Source: JANQOH01 sp965214495 (GTDB lineage: Bacteria > Pseudomonadota > Alphaproteobacteria > UBA7887). From it: a DNA stretch of 64,000 nt. Shown in pieces: positions 9,121-18,203 of this stretch (within the stretch, counting starts at the first letter, position 1; every line of letters starts with the position of its first letter). The stretch lies in assembly GCA_965214495.1 (NCBI GenBank), contig OZ243958.1, forward strand, positions 1,302,001 through 1,366,000, in the 5' to 3' direction. Under the pieces are notes generated by a model, which saw only the letters and a list, made by a program, of their open reading frames with translations, was not told where the DNA came from and ran no database searches. The position numbers were made by a program, and so were the translations under genes.

Positions 9121-10433
9121 CATTAGTGTCCGGTTAAAAAGTGAATAGATTCAGTTGGTTAGTTATTTCCGTCTGGTTGCAACTGTATTGGCTTCCGGCA
9201 AGTGCTTGAGACAGAGGCATTTTTTCGAACAAGGAGACCGAGAGGATCTGCAGCAAAGTGTAGAGCGAGGCGTCGAGGTGGAGCCGCTTCTTGGCGATGG
9301 CGACGAGGACGTAGACCGAGACGGCGATCCAGATCTGCGTCTTCACGGCGTTCTCCGAAGTGCCGTAGAATCGCTTGATGCGAAGATGCTGCTTGATCCA
9401 CTTGAAGAACAACTCGACCTGCCAGCGGCTCTTGTAGAGCGCACAGACGGTCGGCGCCGCCAGTGTGAAGTTGTTGGTGATGAACACCAGCGTCCTGGCG
9501 GTCTCGGGATCCTTGAAGCGGATGCGGCGCAGATGTTCGGGGTAGTTCCGGCTGGTGAGGTCGCCGTCGAGCGAGATGGTCTGGTCGCAGACGATGCCGC
9601 CCGCACGGTCCGCCGGCGCCGAGTAGACCCGATGGGCGTTCATGTTCGACTTGGCGCGAGTGACGAAGAAGGCCCCGGCCAGATGCAGGGCATGGAGGCG
9701 GGCGAAGTCGACATAGGCGCGATCCATGACGTAGATGGCTCCAGCCTCGGGCAGGAGAAGGTCGAGGGCATGGACGCCATGCAGCTTGCCGTCCGAGATG
9801 TGGATGAAGCTCGGAATGCTGCCCCGCAGATCGAGCAGGGTGTGCATCTTGACCGCCGCCTTGGCGGTGCGGAAGCGCGCCCACGGGAAGACCGACAGGC
9901 ACAGGTCGATAATCGTCGCGTCCAGCGCGTAAACGGTGTTGGTCAGTTCCAGCCCCAGCCCCTCGTCGGCATACAGCTTCCGCGCCCGGACGATCAGCCG
10001 CTGAGCCAGCTCGGCATGGATGCGCCAGTCGCGACCCTCGTTGGCATCGGCCAGGGTCGAGCGCCGGACCGGCTGACGGAACCCCATGCGATAGAGCTTC
10101 GCGGCGTGGACCGAAAGGCAGGTCTCGATGTCGCGCAGGCTCTCGCGCCAAGTCAGTTGGGCGAAGGCCATGGCCCGGTATCGCTCGGCGCAGCTGAGCC
10201 TCCGGACCCGGCGGTCGCCATCGTAACGGGCGACGATCCGGGCAAACGTCGTCCACCGCACATAATCCATCAGCTGGGCGAACAGGAGCCTGCCGGCGTT
10301 CATGGGAGCCTCCGCGGAAAAATACCGCAAAGTGCCCCATCGCATTCAAATCGACACCACCCGTTCTCCGCCCCAAACCCGCAGAAAACTTGACGTTCAG
10401 AAACCCGTACGATCAGTTAACCGGACAGCAGTG
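9121..10433 (-). mobile_element. IS4-family element, copy B (1313 bp)
   Basis: Same length and ends as copy A and apparently identical, since all translated frames match, but in the opposite orientation. Its inner flank is the IS1380 target duplicate (9112-9120). Its outer flank is CACATCGAT. The outer flanks of A and B form no matching pair, so the two copies have exchanged flanks and copy B has no detectable duplication of its own. Confidence 0.95.
9134..10303 (-). CDS. IS4-family transposase (copy B)
   Basis: A 389-residue protein identical to that of copy A at 5232-6401, with the same GGAGG before the start codon and the same DDE and Y-x2-R-x3-E-x6-K residues. Two intact, identical copies in inverted orientation 2.7 kb apart are what recombination needs to flip the DNA between them. 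Confidence 0.93.
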   Translation of the reverse strand: MNAGRLLFAQLMDYVRWTTFARIVARYDGDRRVRRLSCAERYRAMAFAQLTWRESLRDIETCLSVHAAKLYRMGFRQPVRRSTLADANEGRDWRIHAELAQRLIVRARKLYADEGLGLELTNTVYALDATIIDLCLSVFPWARFRTAKAAVKMHTLLDLRGSIPSFIHISDGKLHGVHALDLLLPEAGAIYVMDRAYVDFARLHALHLAGAFFVTRAKSNMNAHRVYSAPADRAGGIVCDQTISLDGDLTSRNYPEHLRRIRFKDPETARTLVFITNNFTLAAPTVCALYKSRWQVELFFKWIKQHLRIKRFYGTSENAVKTQIWIAVSVYVLVAIAKKRLHLDASLYTLLQILSVSLFEKMPLSQALAGSQYSCNQTEITNQLNLFTF

Positions 10434-10510
10434 CACATCGATGTAAAACAACAAGCATTCGAGAGAAACCACAAAGCCGCCGAACGCCGCCGTAAGGACG
10501 TGAGCAGTTT

Positions 10511-10639
10511 TCATTTCCCGTTCTCTCCGACATTCGCCGGAGCCGAGAACCCCGCGCAACGTAAGCGGTGGAAGGGCTCGACAACCGCGCCGCGCTCGTC
10601 CCCGCCGACGAACGGCGGGTGGCGCGCCAGGTCGGTCAT
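10511..10639 (-). CDS. Small unknown ORF coupled to the methyltransferase remnant
   Basis: A 42-residue frame starting MTDLARHPPFVGGDERG. Its ATG overlaps the TGA of the methyltransferase remnant (ATGA at 10639-10636), which suggests former translational coupling. No family is recognised. There is no membrane segment. Because the upstream gene is broken, this may be a leftover of the same lost element. Confidence 0.35.
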   Translation of the reverse strand: MTDLARHPPFVGGDERGAVVEPFHRLRCAGFSAPANVGENGK

Positions 10640-11543
10640 GACCCGGATAGCCGCTCGACTGCGGCCGCGTAGAACTTGGGAACGATCTCGGCGCCGCGGT
10701 AGCGCCTGCCTGAACGGCGGCAAACGACTGCGCCCGGACACAGGCCGCCGAAAGGCTCCCACACGGCATCGCCCTCGTCGGTCGAGAAGCGAACGATCAG
10801 GTCGATGAATGTGGGGGCTTTTGGCTCCCGTGCAGGCTCCTGAACTTGTATTTCATGCGCTCGCGCGCGCCCCGGATACGCTCCGCCCCTCCGACCTGCG
10901 GCGCGCGCCAGACGTTCGTCACGCCGATTGCGCAACGGAACTTCGCGCGAAGCCGCGCCCACACGCCCGCGGAAAGCGGTTGCGCGCCATCCACGCTGAA
11001 ATACGGGCGGCCCGCCGGATCGCCATGCGCGTTGGCGCAGCGCGCCATCTTCTCGAAGGCTTCCGGGGGCGGGTAATACTAGAGATGATCGTCGGTCAGT
11101 TATTTCCGTGTCGCCGCATTGCGCACGCCGCGGGCTTCGTTCGCCAACCGGAACGGAAGGCCCGACCGCTTCCATTCGTGGCGAAGCCAGTCCTTCATCG
11201 ACAACGTCCGACCATCAGCCCGGAATTCGGCGCTCCTCACATAATGCGCGCAGACTTCGGTGACGACGGGAAATTTGCGCAGGGTTCGGCTACTCGTGTC
11301 TCCGGCGACATGCCCCATTCCCTTGTCCCATATGTTGCAGCATCGGTATTCCCAGCCGTTCGCCGCCAGCGTCGGATGCACGGTGGCCCATCCCAGTTCC
11401 GTATTCCAGAACCATAGCGTCGTCTCCGGCGTGGCGCGTTCGGACCAGGCCCGAACGTGCGGCTCATACCATTGCGCGAGCCCTGCGGCCTCGTGGCCGT
11501 CCCCCGGAAAGCCGCCGCCCCCGTAAGGACCGTCGGACACGAT
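10636..11543 (-). pseudogene. Decayed beta-class DNA methyltransferase gene
   Basis: Remnant of an N4-cytosine/N6-adenine methyltransferase. Motif IV (IVSDGPYGG) comes first, then the target-recognition region (GVTNVWRAPQVGGAERI), then LHGSQKP, and last motif I (EPFGG near VPKFYAAAVERL). This order is that of the beta class. The frame is broken by an in-frame TAA after NAATRK (11100-11102), an in-frame TAG before YYPPPEAFEKM (about 11079) and a one-base loss after SQKP (about 10820) that shifts the C-terminus. An in-frame stop also lies a few codons before motif IV, so the original start is lost. Methylases of this kind are common in prophages and genomic islands. Confidence 0.8.
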
Positions 11544-11718
11544 GCAGACCGGCGCCGGCCAGAGTCCGGACAGACGTTACAGACGTTCCGCGCGGTCGCA
11601 ATGAATGGCGGCCTCGCCGCGCGTATAAACCGCGCCAGTAACGGGTCCGGCCCGGTCTTCGCGCTCTTCGGGAAAGAGCGTTCGGGTCTCGGCCGACCTC
11701 GGCTTCAACGATGGGTCT

Positions 11719-12747
11719 CTACGACGGCGGCCGTTGCAAGGCGGCGGCGTTGACGCAGTTTCGCAACGCGCCGTCGGCGAGATAGTCGTAACAGGTCATG
11801 ACCGCGCTCTCGCGCATCTGGCGGATCGCCGTGGGGCTGTAGAACGCGGCATGGGGCGTGATGACGCAACGCCCGTCGAGCCAATCCTCGCGCGCCCGCC
11901 ATGCGGCGATCAACGGATGGTCAGGCGGCGGCGGTTCGGTCTCGAACACGTCGAGCCCCACCGCGCCGATACGTCCCGATTTCAGTCCCTCGAAGAGGGC
12001 GTCGAGGTCGATCACGCCGCCGCGCGCGGTGTTGACGACGATCGCGCCCGGCCTCAGCGCCGCCACCGCCGCCGGGCCGATCAGATGGCGGGTCTCGTCG
12101 TTCAACAGGCAGTGGATGGTGACGATGTCCGACGCATCCAACAGCTCTTCGAGCGTGCGCGCCCGATCGATGCCGAGCGCGAGCTCGTAACCGCTCGGAA
12201 CATGCGGGTCGTAGCCCACCACCGACATGCCGAACGCCTTGGCGCGCAGCGCGGCGGCGCTGCCGATGCGCCCGAACCCGATGACGCCGAAGGTCAGTTC
12301 GCCGAGCCGCGATACGCAAGGCGCATGGCGAAAGCTCCATCCCTTCGCCGAATCGTCGCGAAACGCCTCGTCGTAGCGCACGATCCCGCGCACCAGCGAC
12401 AACGCCAGCGTGATCGCGTGGTCGGCAACCTCGGTCGTGCCGTAGTCGGGCACGTTGCAGATGGGGATGCCGCGCCGCGCCGCCGCCGCGGTGTCGATCA
12501 TGTCGTAACCGACGCCAAGGCGACAGATGATGCGCAGACGCGGCGCCCGGTCGAACACCGCGTCGTCGATCGGCATCAGCAGGCCGGTGACCATCGCATC
12601 GACCTGGCGCCACTCCGCGTCGTCGATGCCGGAAGGATCCGATTCGAAGCGTTGCGAGAGGCTTACCGAATCCGGCACCGCCGCACGTTCGAAGGCGAAG
12701 TCATCGACCGACCGGATGTCCGGATAGAGGATTCGGTATGCGCTCAC
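11719..12747 (-). CDS. D-isomer-specific 2-hydroxyacid dehydrogenase (CtBP-like)
   Basis: A 342-residue NAD-dependent dehydrogenase. The NAD fold has GFGRIG at about residues 155-160, the catalytic Arg lies in NTARGGVID, the Glu in DVFETEPPPPDHPL, and the His in ITPHAAFYS. Together these form the family's Arg-Glu-His set. The GTG start at 12747 lies 10 bp after the dehydratase stop. Longer readings run back into that gene and are not credible. It is probably the second gene of a two-gene unit with the dehydratase, reducing or oxidising a 2-keto or 2-hydroxy acid. The substrate cannot be read from the sequence. Confidence 0.9.
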   Translation of the reverse strand: MSAYRILYPDIRSVDDFAFERAAVPDSVSLSQRFESDPSGIDDAEWRQVDAMVTGLLMPIDDAVFDRAPRLRIICRLGVGYDMIDTAAAARRGIPICNVPDYGTTEVADHAITLALSLVRGIVRYDEAFRDDSAKGWSFRHAPCVSRLGELTFGVIGFGRIGSAAALRAKAFGMSVVGYDPHVPSGYELALGIDRARTLEELLDASDIVTIHCLLNDETRHLIGPAAVAALRPGAIVVNTARGGVIDLDALFEGLKSGRIGAVGLDVFETEPPPPDHPLIAAWRAREDWLDGRCVITPHAAFYSPTAIRQMRESAVMTCYDYLADGALRNCVNAAALQRPPS

Positions 12748-12757
12748 GCGGGCGGCC

Positions 12758-14494
12758 TCAGTGCGAGGCGCGCGGCACGGCGCTGCCGCTGCCGCCGCGC
12801 AGGAAGTCGAAATCGACGCCTTCGTCGGCCTGCAACACGTGATCGACGTAGAGCCTGGCGTAGCCGCGCTCGGCAGGAGGCTTCGGCGGCGTCCACGCGG
12901 CGCGGCGGCGTTCGAGCTCCGCATCGCTCACTTCGAGGGTGAGCCGACGGTTGTCCACGTCGAGGACGATCGTGTCGCCGTTCTCCACCAGCGCGAGCGG
13001 GCCGCCGAGCGCCGACTCGGGCGCCACGTGCAACACCACCGTGCCGAAACAAGTGCCGCTCATGCGGGCGTCGGAAATGCGCACCATGTCGTCGATGCCC
13101 TTCTCTAGCACTCTCTTTGGCAGCGGCAGGTTGCCCACCTCGGGCATCCCCGGATAGCCGCGCGGGCCGGCGTTCTTGAGCACCATCACGCAGGTTTCGT
13201 CGATGTCGAGCGCCGGGTCGTCCAAGCGACGGTGCAGGTCCTCGATACTGTCGAAGACCACCGCGCGGCCGCGATGGCGCATCAGGGCGTCGGTCGCCGC
13301 CGACTGCTTGATCACCGCGCCGTCGGGACAGAGATTGCCGCGCAGGACGACCGTGCCGGCGCCTTCGCTCAGCGGCTTCGCCCGGGTTTTGATGACCTTC
13401 TCGTTGTAGTTCGCAGCGCTGGCGACGTTCTCGCCCAGCGTGCGCCCCGAAACGGTCGGTGCGTTGGTGTGCAGAAGCGGGCCGAGTTCCTTCATCACCG
13501 CCGGCAGGCCGCCGGCGTAGTAGAAATCCTCCATCAGATACTCGCCGGAGGGTTGCAGGTTGACGAGGAACGGCACGTCGCGGATGAGGTCGTTGAAGTC
13601 GTCGAGCCGCAATTGCACGCCGAGCCGCCCCGCGATCGCCAGCAGGTGAACGATGGCGTTGGTCGAGCCGCCGATCGCGGCGTTTACCCGGATCGCGTTC
13701 TCGAAGGCGTCTCGGGTAAGGACCTTCGAGATGGTGAGGTCTTCCTCGACCATCTCGACAATGCGCTGGCCGGCATATTCGGCGAGCGCGTAGCGGCGCG
13801 AATCGACCGCCGGGATGGCGGCGCCGGTGGGCAGTTGCAGGCCGAGCGCTTCGCACATGCTCGCCATGGTCGAGGCGGTGCCCATGGTCATGCAGTGCCC
13901 GGCGGAGCGACTGAGGCAGGCTTCGGCGTCGAGGAAGTCTTCAAGCGACATCTTGCCGGTGCGCAGGTCGTCGGAGAACCGCCACACGTCGGTACCGGAG
14001 CCGATGTCGCGTCCGCGGAACTTGCCGTTGAGCATCGGCCCGCCGGTAACCACGATGGTCGGCAGATCGACGCTCGCGGCGCCCATCACCTGCGCCGGAG
14101 TGGTCTTGTCGCACCCGCACAGCAGGACCACGGCGTCGAAGGGGTTGGCGCGGATCGATTCTTCGACGTCCATCGACATCAGGTTGCGGAACAGCATGGT
14201 GGTCGGCCGCATTACCGGCTCGCCGAGCGACATGGTGGGGAACACGAGGGGGAACCCGCCGGCGCGATAGACCCCGCGCTTGACCGCTTCGGCGACGCGC
14301 CCCAGATGCGCGTTGCACGGCGTGACCTCCGACATCGAATTGGCGATGCCGATGACCGGCCGGCCGTCGAAATTGGTGGCCGCGAATCCTTGATTCTTCA
14401 TCCACGACCGGTGGAGGAAGCCGAGCATGTCGGCGCCGCCGAACCAACCCGCGCTACGCAGCCTCTTGCCGTTATTCTTGCTGTTGCCCGCCAT
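12758..14494 (-). CDS. IlvD/Edd-family dehydratase, probably of a sugar acid
   Basis: A 578-residue Fe-S dehydratase of the IlvD/Edd family. The three cluster cysteines are seen in VTPCNAH, LLCGCDKTTPAQ and SAGHCMTMGTAST. The length (578) and N-terminus (LRSAGWFGGADMLGFLHRSW) resemble L-arabinonate-type sugar-acid dehydratases more than biosynthetic IlvD. Such enzymes turn an aldonate into a 2-keto-3-deoxy acid. ATG 14494 was chosen because AGGAGG lies five bases upstream. An ATG at 14518 lies further out without such a site. The neighbouring 2-hydroxyacid dehydrogenase supports a catabolic role. Confidence 0.88.
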   Translation of the reverse strand: MAGNSKNNGKRLRSAGWFGGADMLGFLHRSWMKNQGFAATNFDGRPVIGIANSMSEVTPCNAHLGRVAEAVKRGVYRAGGFPLVFPTMSLGEPVMRPTTMLFRNLMSMDVEESIRANPFDAVVLLCGCDKTTPAQVMGAASVDLPTIVVTGGPMLNGKFRGRDIGSGTDVWRFSDDLRTGKMSLEDFLDAEACLSRSAGHCMTMGTASTMASMCEALGLQLPTGAAIPAVDSRRYALAEYAGQRIVEMVEEDLTISKVLTRDAFENAIRVNAAIGGSTNAIVHLLAIAGRLGVQLRLDDFNDLIRDVPFLVNLQPSGEYLMEDFYYAGGLPAVMKELGPLLHTNAPTVSGRTLGENVASAANYNEKVIKTRAKPLSEGAGTVVLRGNLCPDGAVIKQSAATDALMRHRGRAVVFDSIEDLHRRLDDPALDIDETCVMVLKNAGPRGYPGMPEVGNLPLPKRVLEKGIDDMVRISDARMSGTCFGTVVLHVAPESALGGPLALVENGDTIVLDVDNRRLTLEVSDAELERRRAAWTPPKPPAERGYARLYVDHVLQADEGVDFDFLRGGSGSAVPRASH

Positions 14495-14711
14495 CGCCGC
14501 CTCCTCCATGAACCCCATCGTTCATAGACCGGGCGCCCGCGGCGGTCAAAGGACGCGGCTTCCCCGGCCGAACGGAACCACGAGGAAGCGGTTCGGAGAT
14601 CCGCGGCGCGATGCTGGAATGCGTCGATCCCGTGTGCGATGATGTTCTTGTTGTATCGTCGGAGTTGGCGCGACCGACGCGGAGAGTTCGGTATCGGTCG
14701 GGAGAACGTCG

Positions 14712-14966
14712 ATGACCGCGCAGGATCGAATGACGATTGGCGGGCTCGTATTGCTGGCGGTGTCGATCGTCGGCATCGCCGCCCTGACGGTCGCGCTGTT
14801 CGATTGGCTGCGCGACGACATGGCCGACATGGGCGCCGACGTCGTTGCGCCCCGCGATGGACAGAACGAGCTTCGCAAACGGTTAGCGCGGATGGAGGAC
14901 ACGGTCGCCGGCGCGCTGACCCGCCCGAACCTGTTCGCGGGCGATCCGGCCGCGGCTACGCCCTGA
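14712..14966 (+). CDS. Small single-pass membrane protein, unknown
   Basis: An 84-residue protein with one strongly hydrophobic stretch (about residues 8-30, GGLVLLAVSIVGIAALTVAL), followed by DWLRDDMADMG and a charged, probably helical tail. A GGGAGA site precedes the ATG. No family is recognised. It stands alone on the plus strand between two minus-strand catabolic genes. Confidence 0.55.
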   Translation: MTAQDRMTIGGLVLLAVSIVGIAALTVALFDWLRDDMADMGADVVAPRDGQNELRKRLARMEDTVAGALTRPNLFAGDPAAATP

Positions 14967-15209
14967 CCGGCGGCGAATTCGCGGTCGCGAGTCGCTGCGG
15001 CCCCGCGCCCTGAATGCGGGCAAGACGCCGGCGCGCCAGGAGGACGGCATGAAGCTTGCGCCTGAACGAAGTCTTCTCGCTAACGCCGATGCTGGAATGC
15101 GGACAGCGAGAAAACGCTGCACGCTTCTCGCCCTCGTCAACGTGCGGAGTGACCATCCAGGCCGATTATGCGCGTCCTGTAGTTCCCCGGTTTCCGACAA
15201 GGAGGCACT

Positions 15210-15419
15210 ATGCAACTTACGGCGGTACTGATACCCGCACGGGAGGGGGGGTTCGTGGCGACGAATCCCGAAACCGGCACGACGACGCAAGGCGAGACCG
15301 TCGAGGAGGCATTGGCCAACCTGCGGGAAGCGACGGAGCTCTATCTGGAGGAGGTTCCGGCAGAATCGTACGGGAGGCCGTTATTGACGACGATCGAAGT
15401 TCGTCCCCGTGCCGCCTAG
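15210..15419 (+). CDS. hicB: HicB-type antitoxin
   Basis: A 69-residue protein of the HicB fold (MQLTAVLIPAREGGFVATNP, then GETVEEALANLREATELYLEE). It is the short form without an obvious DNA-binding tail. A near-perfect AAGGAGG lies six bases before the ATG. It comes first in the pair and overlaps hicA by 11 bases. HicB neutralises the HicA mRNA interferase by binding it. Confidence 0.88.
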   Translation: MQLTAVLIPAREGGFVATNPETGTTTQGETVEEALANLREATELYLEEVPAESYGRPLLTTIEVRPRAA

Positions 15420-15636
15420 CCTGTCGAACCTATCCGGTCGGAGAACCCGGCGCGCTCTTGAGAAGCTCGGGTTCACAGTGTCACGTCAACGAGGAAGCCA
15501 TGTCGTCATGCGCCGCGGCTCGTCGGTTTGCGTCGTGCCCGATCATCGCGAACTCAAAACCGGGACGTTGTCCGGCATATTGAAACAGGCCGGCCTGTCT
15601 CGCGACGAGTTCGCGTCCGCTCTCGCCGACGTCTGA
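15409..15636 (+). CDS. hicA: HicA-type mRNA interferase toxin
   Basis: A 75-residue protein with the dsRBD-like HicA fold. It has SGRRTRRALEKLGF, then QRGSHVVMRR with the catalytic His, then VPDHRELKTGTLSGILKQAGLS. HicA cleaves mRNA when free of HicB. The GTG start at 15409 lies inside the end of hicB, so the two are translationally coupled. The pair sits between catabolic genes of the other strand, a typical spot for horizontally gained toxin-antitoxin loci. Confidence 0.88.
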   Translation: MPPSLSNLSGRRTRRALEKLGFTVSRQRGSHVVMRRGSSVCVVPDHRELKTGTLSGILKQAGLSRDEFASALADV

Positions 15637-15743
15637 CAACGCACGGCGCGGCTTGTGTCCCGTTTCCCCGCGCCGCGGCCTTGTTCGTCGCGCCCCGAAC
15701 GCCGACCGACGTTACAAGCGGCGCGGGCCGACCCGTCGCGGCA

Positions 15744-16895
15744 TCAGAACGCCCGTTCGTAGATCGCCAGCGCGTCGTCATAGGTCACGTCGCGCGGGTT
15801 GTTGACCAGCAGCCGCTGCTGCTTCATCGCCTCTTCGGCCAGCATCGGCAGATGGTTGTGGCTGATGCCGACCTGGCGCAGCCGGCTCTCGATGCCGAGA
15901 TCGTCGATCAATCCCTCGAAGCCCTCGATCAGGCGCTCCGACAGGTTTCCTTCCGTGCCCGTGAGATGAGGCATGGCGAGCTGCGCCACCTCGGCATACT
16001 GCTCTGCGGCCGCCGGCGCGTTGAAGCGCATCACGTGCGGCAACACCAGCGCGTTCGACAAGCCGTGCGCGACATGAAAATGGCCGCCGACCGGGTAAGC
16101 GAGCGCGTGCACTGCGGCGCAAGGCGCGTTGGAGAAGGCCATACCCGCCAGCATCGAACCCAGCAACATGCCGGCACGCGCCTCGGTGTCCGAACCGTCG
16201 TCGCAGGCGCGGCGGATATGGCGCCCGAGCAACGACAGGGCGCGGCGCGCCAGGACGTCCGAAACCGGGTTTTTCCGGTGCCTTGTCGTGTAGGCCTCCA
16301 GCGCATGCACCATCGCATCGATTCCGGTCGCAGCGGTCGTATGCCGGGGCAGGCCGAAAGTCAGCTCGGCGTCGAGGATCGCCCAGTCCGCGTAGAGGAT
16401 CGGCGACACGACCCCCATCTTGGTGGTCGCGCCGGTGGTGACGATGGCGATCGGGGTCATTTCCGACCCGGTGCCTGCGGTCGTGGGAATCTGGATCAGG
16501 GGCAGCCGGGCACCGCGCGCGTTCCCGACCCCGTAGGCCTCGGCTAGAGACTGTTCGGACCGCGCCAGAAACGCCGCAAGCTTGGCCACATCCATCGAAC
16601 TGCCGCCGCCGAAGCCGACGACGCCGTCCACCCGCGCCTCGCGTGCGAGCGCCGCCGCCCGGAGAACCGTCGCTTCCGCCGGATCGGCCTCGACCTCGGC
16701 GAAGACTTCCAGCCCCACCCCGGCCTCGGCGAGGCTCGTCGCCGCGGCGCGCGGCAGATCGAGCTCGGCGATGCCGGGGTCGGTAACCAGCAGGATCCGT
16801 TCGACGCCGAGCCCCCGCGCCACCTCGCCGAGACGGGCGGAACCGCCGGGTTCGGACAGAAACGACTTGACCGTGTGAAACTCGAACCCCGTCAT
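15744..16895 (-). CDS. Iron-containing (type III) alcohol dehydrogenase
   Basis: A 383-residue protein of the Fe-ADH family. GFGGGSSMDVAK (about residue 95) binds the dinucleotide and PTTAGTGSEMTP follows. Metal ligands are seen as Asp in LDAELTFGLP and His in DAMVHALEAY, PCAAVHALAYP and FHVAHGLSNAL. The ATG at 16895 is the natural start, since longer readings run back into the next gene. It is probably one operon with the CoA-transferase and the hydroxyacid dehydrogenase upstream. It would interconvert an alcohol and an aldehyde or ketone; the substrate is unknown. Confidence 0.92.
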   Translation of the reverse strand: MTGFEFHTVKSFLSEPGGSARLGEVARGLGVERILLVTDPGIAELDLPRAAATSLAEAGVGLEVFAEVEADPAEATVLRAAALAREARVDGVVGFGGGSSMDVAKLAAFLARSEQSLAEAYGVGNARGARLPLIQIPTTAGTGSEMTPIAIVTTGATTKMGVVSPILYADWAILDAELTFGLPRHTTAATGIDAMVHALEAYTTRHRKNPVSDVLARRALSLLGRHIRRACDDGSDTEARAGMLLGSMLAGMAFSNAPCAAVHALAYPVGGHFHVAHGLSNALVLPHVMRFNAPAAAEQYAEVAQLAMPHLTGTEGNLSERLIEGFEGLIDDLGIESRLRQVGISHNHLPMLAEEAMKQQRLLVNNPRDVTYDDALAIYERAF

Positions 16896-16956
16896 CGCAT
16901 CTTCTTCCTTCCCTGCCGGTCGGCCCGGCCTTTCACACGCCTGCGCCGCCGAACGA

Positions 16957-18180
16957 TCACCGGTCACCGATATCGGCGTCGCCCTGCGCTTCTGCGGCGC
17001 CGTCACGCACGATTCCGTCGGCGACCAGCTTCTCGATCTCGCCGGCGTCGTAGCCGATCTCGACAAGGATTTCTGTCGATTGCGCGCCCAGCGGTTGCGG
17101 TGCGCGCCGCACCTCCGGCCGCGCGCCGTCATAGCGCACCGGATGCGCAACCAGCGTCAACGGCGCGCCGCCGGCCGTCTCCGTCTCGACGAACGAGCCG
17201 TTGTGTCGCACCTGCGGGTCGTCCATCGTCGCGCCGTAGTCGTTGACCGGCGCGAACCACAGGCGCTCGCGCCGCAACCGTTCGCCGAGCGCCGCGTTGT
17301 CGAGATCGGCGACCGCCTTCTGAACCTTCGCCGCGACCTCGCCGTTGCGCGCGAACGCTTCGGCCTGATCGACGTCGACAAATTCCGGCAGGTCGAGCGC
17401 CCGGGCGACCGCCGCCATCGGGCCGAGCGAGATCGCCATGTGGCCGTCGGCGGTCCGATACACCCCGTAGGGGGCGGGGAAATGCCACCCGGCGATCGGC
17501 GCCGGCGGCCGCGTCTCCATCGGCGGCCCGTTGGCGAAGCACACGAACGACTCCATTTGCAGATCGAGCGCGGCGGACAGCAGATCGACGTCGACCCGGC
17601 ACCCCTCGCCGGTCCGGGCGCGGCGGAACAGAGCCGCCAGCACGGCCATGGCCAGCAGCGCGGCGCCGTGGTGGTCGGCGGCGGTGACTCCCACCGGAGT
17701 CGGCGCCTGGCCTCGCGCACCGGTGACGTGTGCGAGGCCCGACATCGCCTGGATCAGCAAATCCTGCCCCGGGCGGTCTCGATAGGGGCCGTCGGGGCCG
17801 AAACCCGAGGCGGCGGCATACACGATGCCGGGCTTGATCGCGCGCGCCGCGTCGTAGCCGAAACCCAGCTTGTCGGCGACACCGGGGCGGAAGTTCTCGC
17901 ACAACACATCGGCGCGTGCGATCAGGCGTTCCACGATCGCGCGTGCCGCCGGCGCCTTCAGGTCGAGTGCCAGCGACCGCTTGTTTCGGTTGGCGCAGAG
18001 TTGCAGCACGGTTTCGCCATCGACCCGCCGATCGGCGCCGCCCCAGCGACGCTGAAACGCACCGTCCGGCGGTTCAACCGCGATCACGTCGGCGCCGAGA
18101 TCACCCAGCGCCTGCATCGCCATCGGTCCGAGCAGAAAATGATTGAAGCTGAGCACACGAACACCGTCGAGCATCGCCAT
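16957..18180 (-). CDS. CaiB/BaiF-family CoA-transferase
   Basis: A 407-residue class III CoA-transferase. It begins MLDGVRVLSFNHFLLGP, with ADVIAVEPPDGAF, and continues NRNKRSLALDLKAP, NFRPGVADKLGFGYD, the catalytic Asp in RPGQDLLIQAMSGL, and TGEGCRVDVDLLSAAL. These enzymes move CoA between carboxylic acids. ATG 18180 follows a GGGGCGG site. It lies between the Fe-ADH and a 3-hydroxyisobutyrate-dehydrogenase-like gene. Together they suggest breakdown of a small branched or hydroxy acid by way of CoA thioesters. Confidence 0.92.
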   Translation of the reverse strand: MAMLDGVRVLSFNHFLLGPMAMQALGDLGADVIAVEPPDGAFQRRWGGADRRVDGETVLQLCANRNKRSLALDLKAPAARAIVERLIARADVLCENFRPGVADKLGFGYDAARAIKPGIVYAAASGFGPDGPYRDRPGQDLLIQAMSGLAHVTGARGQAPTPVGVTAADHHGAALLAMAVLAALFRRARTGEGCRVDVDLLSAALDLQMESFVCFANGPPMETRPPAPIAGWHFPAPYGVYRTADGHMAISLGPMAAVARALDLPEFVDVDQAEAFARNGEVAAKVQKAVADLDNAALGERLRRERLWFAPVNDYGATMDDPQVRHNGSFVETETAGGAPLTLVAHPVRYDGARPEVRRAPQPLGAQSTEILVEIGYDAGEIEKLVADGIVRDGAAEAQGDADIGDR

Positions 18181-18203
18181 CACCCGCCCCTCATCGTGCA
18201 TTT

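Noticed and set aside
14609..15102. A 14-base direct repeat (GATGCTGGAATGCG) near 14610 and 15088
   Set aside because: Too short, only two copies and no element between them with recognisable ends.
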